Origin: an uncultured Propionibacteriaceae bacterium
GTDB taxonomy: Bacteria > Actinomycetota > Actinomycetes > Propionibacteriales > Propionibacteriaceae
Reading direction: 5' to 3'
Assembly: GCA_945875065.1 (NCBI GenBank)
Contig: CAMCJC010000146.1
Coordinates: 1 to 6,727, forward strand
Length of the DNA stretch: 6,727 nt
The notes below the pieces were generated by a model. The model saw only the letters and a program-made list of their open reading frames with translations. It had not been told where the DNA came from and did no database searches. Below, in pieces: positions 6,724 through 6,727 of this stretch (position 1 is its first letter; every line of letters begins with the position of its first letter). Both the position numbers and the translations under genes were made by a program.

Positions 6724-6727
6724 CTCC
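6724..6727 (-). promoter_or_regulatory. Ribosome binding site of lanA
   Basis: On the minus strand GGAG occupies the last four bases of the window and is followed by five bases (TAGAA) before the ATG at 6718. This spacing fixes the precursor start. The Shine-Dalgarno may extend beyond the window edge. The promoter must lie further upstream and is not visible. Confidence 0.8.

Overview
The window is one minus-strand operon that encodes nearly all of a class II lanthipeptide (lantibiotic) pathway. Read in transcription order, from high to low coordinates, it holds: a 52-residue precursor peptide (lanA, 6560-6718); a strong intercistronic hairpin (6502-6536); the bifunctional dehydratase/cyclase LanM (3542-6472); the peptidase-containing exporter LanT (1413-3554); the ATPase of a BcrA/LanF-type self-protection transporter (530-1420); and the first 176 residues of its ABC-2 membrane partner, cut by the window edge (1-530). 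No RNA gene, CRISPR array, insertion sequence or plus-strand gene can be supported.

The base composition is GC-rich, codon third positions are mostly G or C, and Shine-Dalgarno sites are strong. Together with an actagardine/michiganin-like peptide this suggests a high-GC Gram-positive host (Actinobacteria). The genus cannot be read from the sequence. The promoter lies above position 6727 and the end of the transcript below position 1, so regulators, further immunity genes or a second precursor may flank the window.

The inferred pathway is as follows. LanA is made with a 25-residue acidic leader ending in Gly-Gly. LanM uses the leader to dehydrate Ser/Thr in the core and adds the three Cys to form (methyl)lanthionine rings. 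LanT removes the leader with its N-terminal C39 protease domain and exports the product. The LanF-type ATPase and its permease then keep the peptide off the producer's own membrane. The core carries CTMSWEC, which matches the C-T-x-(S/T)-x-E-C lipid II-binding signature of mersacidin, actagardine and the alpha peptides of two-component lantibiotics, so a cell-wall-targeting antibiotic is the natural prediction.

The four enzyme and transporter genes overlap or abut (13, 8 and 1 bp), which suggests translational coupling. The precursor is set apart by 87 bp containing the hairpin, which could favour more precursor than enzyme. The most novel element is the precursor: it is too short for many gene finders, it joins a lacticin 481-like leader motif to a mersacidin/actagardine-like core, and its leader-to-cleavage-site spacing is unusual.
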